Shown here piece after piece: positions 23,325 through 24,260 of a stretch of DNA of 24,260 nt (within the stretch, counting starts at the first letter, position 1; each line of letters starts with the position of its first letter). The translations under genes and the position numbers were made by a program. A model generated the notes under the pieces. It was given only the letters and a program-made list of their open reading frames with translations. It did no database searches and was not told the origin of the DNA. This DNA is from a virus: the IMG/VR virus record IMGVR_UViG_3300025426_000117, positions 1 to 24,260 of that record; one strand, given 5' to 3'.

Positions 23325-23899
23325 GTTGGTTGTCATGGTTTATTGATGACTTGTTTTATTGGATTGCCGTTATTGCACTTGTAGGAGGCGCAATAGCGTA
23401 TGTTTTAAGCAACTTTATAGGGTATATCCCTATGCTTAAAGCTCATGCCATGATCTTCAGGGTCGTGGGTTTGTTAATGGTTATATCAGGAGGTTACTAT
23501 GTCGCAGATCATCACGGCTATGAAAGAAGGGTTGCTGAAGATAAAGCAGAAATTGAGCGACTTAATGCAGAAGCTCGGTCAAAAGAAGTCGAGTTAAGTG
23601 GCAAACTAGCCAAGGCAAATGGTCAACTGAAGAAAGCAAAAGATGACATTAAAATCAAACAGGCTAGTATTGATGCTCGCATTGACAATGGTGAGTTGCG
23701 CCTCCCCTCCACCTGTGGTGTACAAGCCGATTCAAGTTCCACCGTTGGGGATGGACCCAATCGAGCCGAATCTGACAAACAGGCTCTTAAAGATATTGTC
23801 TCCATCGCAACAGAAGGAGACTCAGCCATCGTCAGCTACAACTCCTGTATTGCCCAATACGAAACCGTAAGACAGATGGTCAATGAGGGGGTTAAATGA
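23321..23899 (+). CDS. Rz-type inner-membrane spanin subunit with two membrane segments
   Basis: The 192-residue protein has two hydrophobic segments at about 12-31 and 44-61, then a charged Glu/Lys/Ala coiled coil (about 68-115) typical of Rz. The periplasmic end contains LRLPSTCGVQ, a DIVSIATEGDSAIVSYN segment, and CIAQYETVR, known from Rz-type spanins, including two Cys residues that could crosslink. Rz pairs with the outer-membrane lipoprotein Rz1 to fuse the membranes at lysis. Classical Rz has a single N-terminal segment; the extra one is unusual but occurs in some phages. The Rz1 frame is embedded at 23643-23870. An AGGG site precedes the ATG and the endolysin starts on its stop (ATGA). 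Confidence 0.83.
   Translation: MSWLSWFIDDLFYWIAVIALVGGAIAYVLSNFIGYIPMLKAHAMIFRVVGLLMVISGGYYVADHHGYERRVAEDKAEIERLNAEARSKEVELSGKLAKANGQLKKAKDDIKIKQASIDARIDNGELRLPSTCGVQADSSSTVGDGPNRAESDKQALKDIVSIATEGDSAIVSYNSCIAQYETVRQMVNEGVK
23643..23870 (+). CDS. Rz1-type outer-membrane spanin lipoprotein, embedded in Rz
   Basis: The 75-residue product lies wholly inside the Rz gene in the +1 frame. It starts MTLKSNRLVLMLALTMVSCA, a short lipoprotein signal with the lipidated Cys at position 19. The mature part is Pro-rich (13 Pro in about 57 residues), starting CASPPPVVYKPIQVPPLGMD, the hallmark of Rz1. It would be anchored in the outer membrane and bind the Rz C-terminus in the periplasm. The embedded arrangement is the lambda-like one. 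A purine-rich GAAGAAAG lies before the ATG. Confidence 0.85.
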   Translation: MTLKSNRLVLMLALTMVSCASPPPVVYKPIQVPPLGMDPIEPNLTNRLLKILSPSQQKETQPSSATTPVLPNTKP

Positions 23900-24260
23900 T
23901 CAGCGCTGAAAAACTTCATGCTTTGGGTATTGGGTCAGAATGGTCCGAACCTTTGACCACAACCTTTACAACGTTTGGGATCAACGATGTTAACCGCCAA
24001 GCTGCGTTTATTGGACAATGTTCACACGAGTGCAAACACTTCAAAACATTGGAAGAAGACCTTAACTATCGACCCGAAACCCTTCAAAGATTGTTTGGTC
24101 ACAAATTCAAGCCTGAAGAAATTGCCCTTTATGCCCACAATCCCCAAAAAATTGCAAACAGAATTTACTCTAACAAAATGGGAAACAGAGATGAAGCAAG
24201 TGGAGATGGGTATCGTTTTAGAGGAAGAGGTTGTATCCAATTGACTGGACATGATAATTA
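23896..24260 (+). CDS. Endolysin, GH19 (chitinase-like lysozyme) family, truncated by window end
   Basis: The frame opens at ATG 23896 (overlapping the Rz stop) and is still open after 121 codons at the window end. The sequence contains the GH19 signature: AAFIGQCSHECKHF with Glu45 in SHE as the likely catalytic acid, then LEEDLNY with Glu53/Glu54 as candidates for the second Glu, PETLQRLFG, KIANRIYSNKMGN, and GDGYRFRGRGCIQLTGHDN. Phage GH19 proteins cut peptidoglycan glycan strands. No signal peptide is visible, so export through a holin is expected. A strong GAGGGGG site precedes the start, and all visible family residues are intact. Confidence 0.9.
   Translation, partial: MISAEKLHALGIGSEWSEPLTTTFTTFGINDVNRQAAFIGQCSHECKHFKTLEEDLNYRPETLQRLFGHKFKPEEIALYAHNPQKIANRIYSNKMGNRDEASGDGYRFRGRGCIQLTGHDN

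Noticed and set aside
23975-24244. Overlapping + strand frame inside the endolysin start
   Set aside because: The GH19 frame has clear motifs and a strong ribosome site; the other frame is Thr/Lys-rich shadow sequence.

Overview
This window is a contiguous late (virion plus lysis) segment of a tailed double-stranded DNA phage (Caudoviricetes). Its head and tail-hub genes follow the P22-like short-tailed pattern: terminase large subunit, P22-type portal, scaffold, P22-type coat protein, gp4-like and gp10-like tail accessory proteins, then three large virion proteins in the ejection-protein position. All genes I support lie on the + strand, mostly with stop/start overlaps (ATGA, TAATG) or gaps of only a few bases. 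I see no tRNA, integrase, repressor, transposase or CRISPR array. The Rz/Rz1 spanins and lipobox lipoproteins point to a Gram-negative (two-membrane) host. The moderately AT-rich composition and the protein types would fit an uncultured aquatic proteobacterial phage, but the host cannot be fixed from this sequence.

Layout. 1-393: C-terminus of the terminase large subunit. 394-2487: portal. 2484-2562: a well-formed sigma70-type promoter whose -35 box contains the portal stop codon, then a leader stem-loop. 2563-5198: scaffold, major capsid protein and a small Ala/Thr/Val-rich protein. 5214-5273: tandem hairpins ending in a rho-independent terminator. 5308-5990: two more small beta-rich proteins. 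5995-11215: an adhesin block inserted between the capsid and tail-hub genes. It holds a 704-residue fibre with 63-residue repeats, a 198-residue fibre-like protein, a triple LamG-like protein and a tail assembly chaperone. 11227-14871: two small genes, gp4-like and gp10-like tail proteins that share an inserted ~70-residue beta module, and another small gene. 14873-15223: a cupin-fold protein. 15226-21081: three large putative internal/ejection proteins, the first built on a strict 29-residue repeat. 21078-21626: a tail-collar-domain protein. 21628-24260: the lysis cassette, with small membrane proteins, a Cys-rich lipoprotein, a holin candidate, Rz with embedded Rz1, and the start of a GH19-type endolysin that runs off the end.

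How the parts work together. Terminase packages DNA through the portal into a shell built from coat protein on scaffold. The gp4/gp10 proteins close the portal and form the tail hub, and fibres, LamG and collar proteins probably contact the host surface. The ejection-class proteins probably carry DNA across the envelope, and the final cassette opens inner membrane, wall and outer membrane.

The parts most worth a second look are the 29-residue repeat architecture of the 748-residue protein, the beta module shared by two adjacent tail genes, the attenuator-like hairpin array after the capsid genes, the four-His cupin among tail genes, and the unusually elaborate lysis cassette (a second lipoprotein, an overlapping membrane-protein pair and a two-TM Rz).
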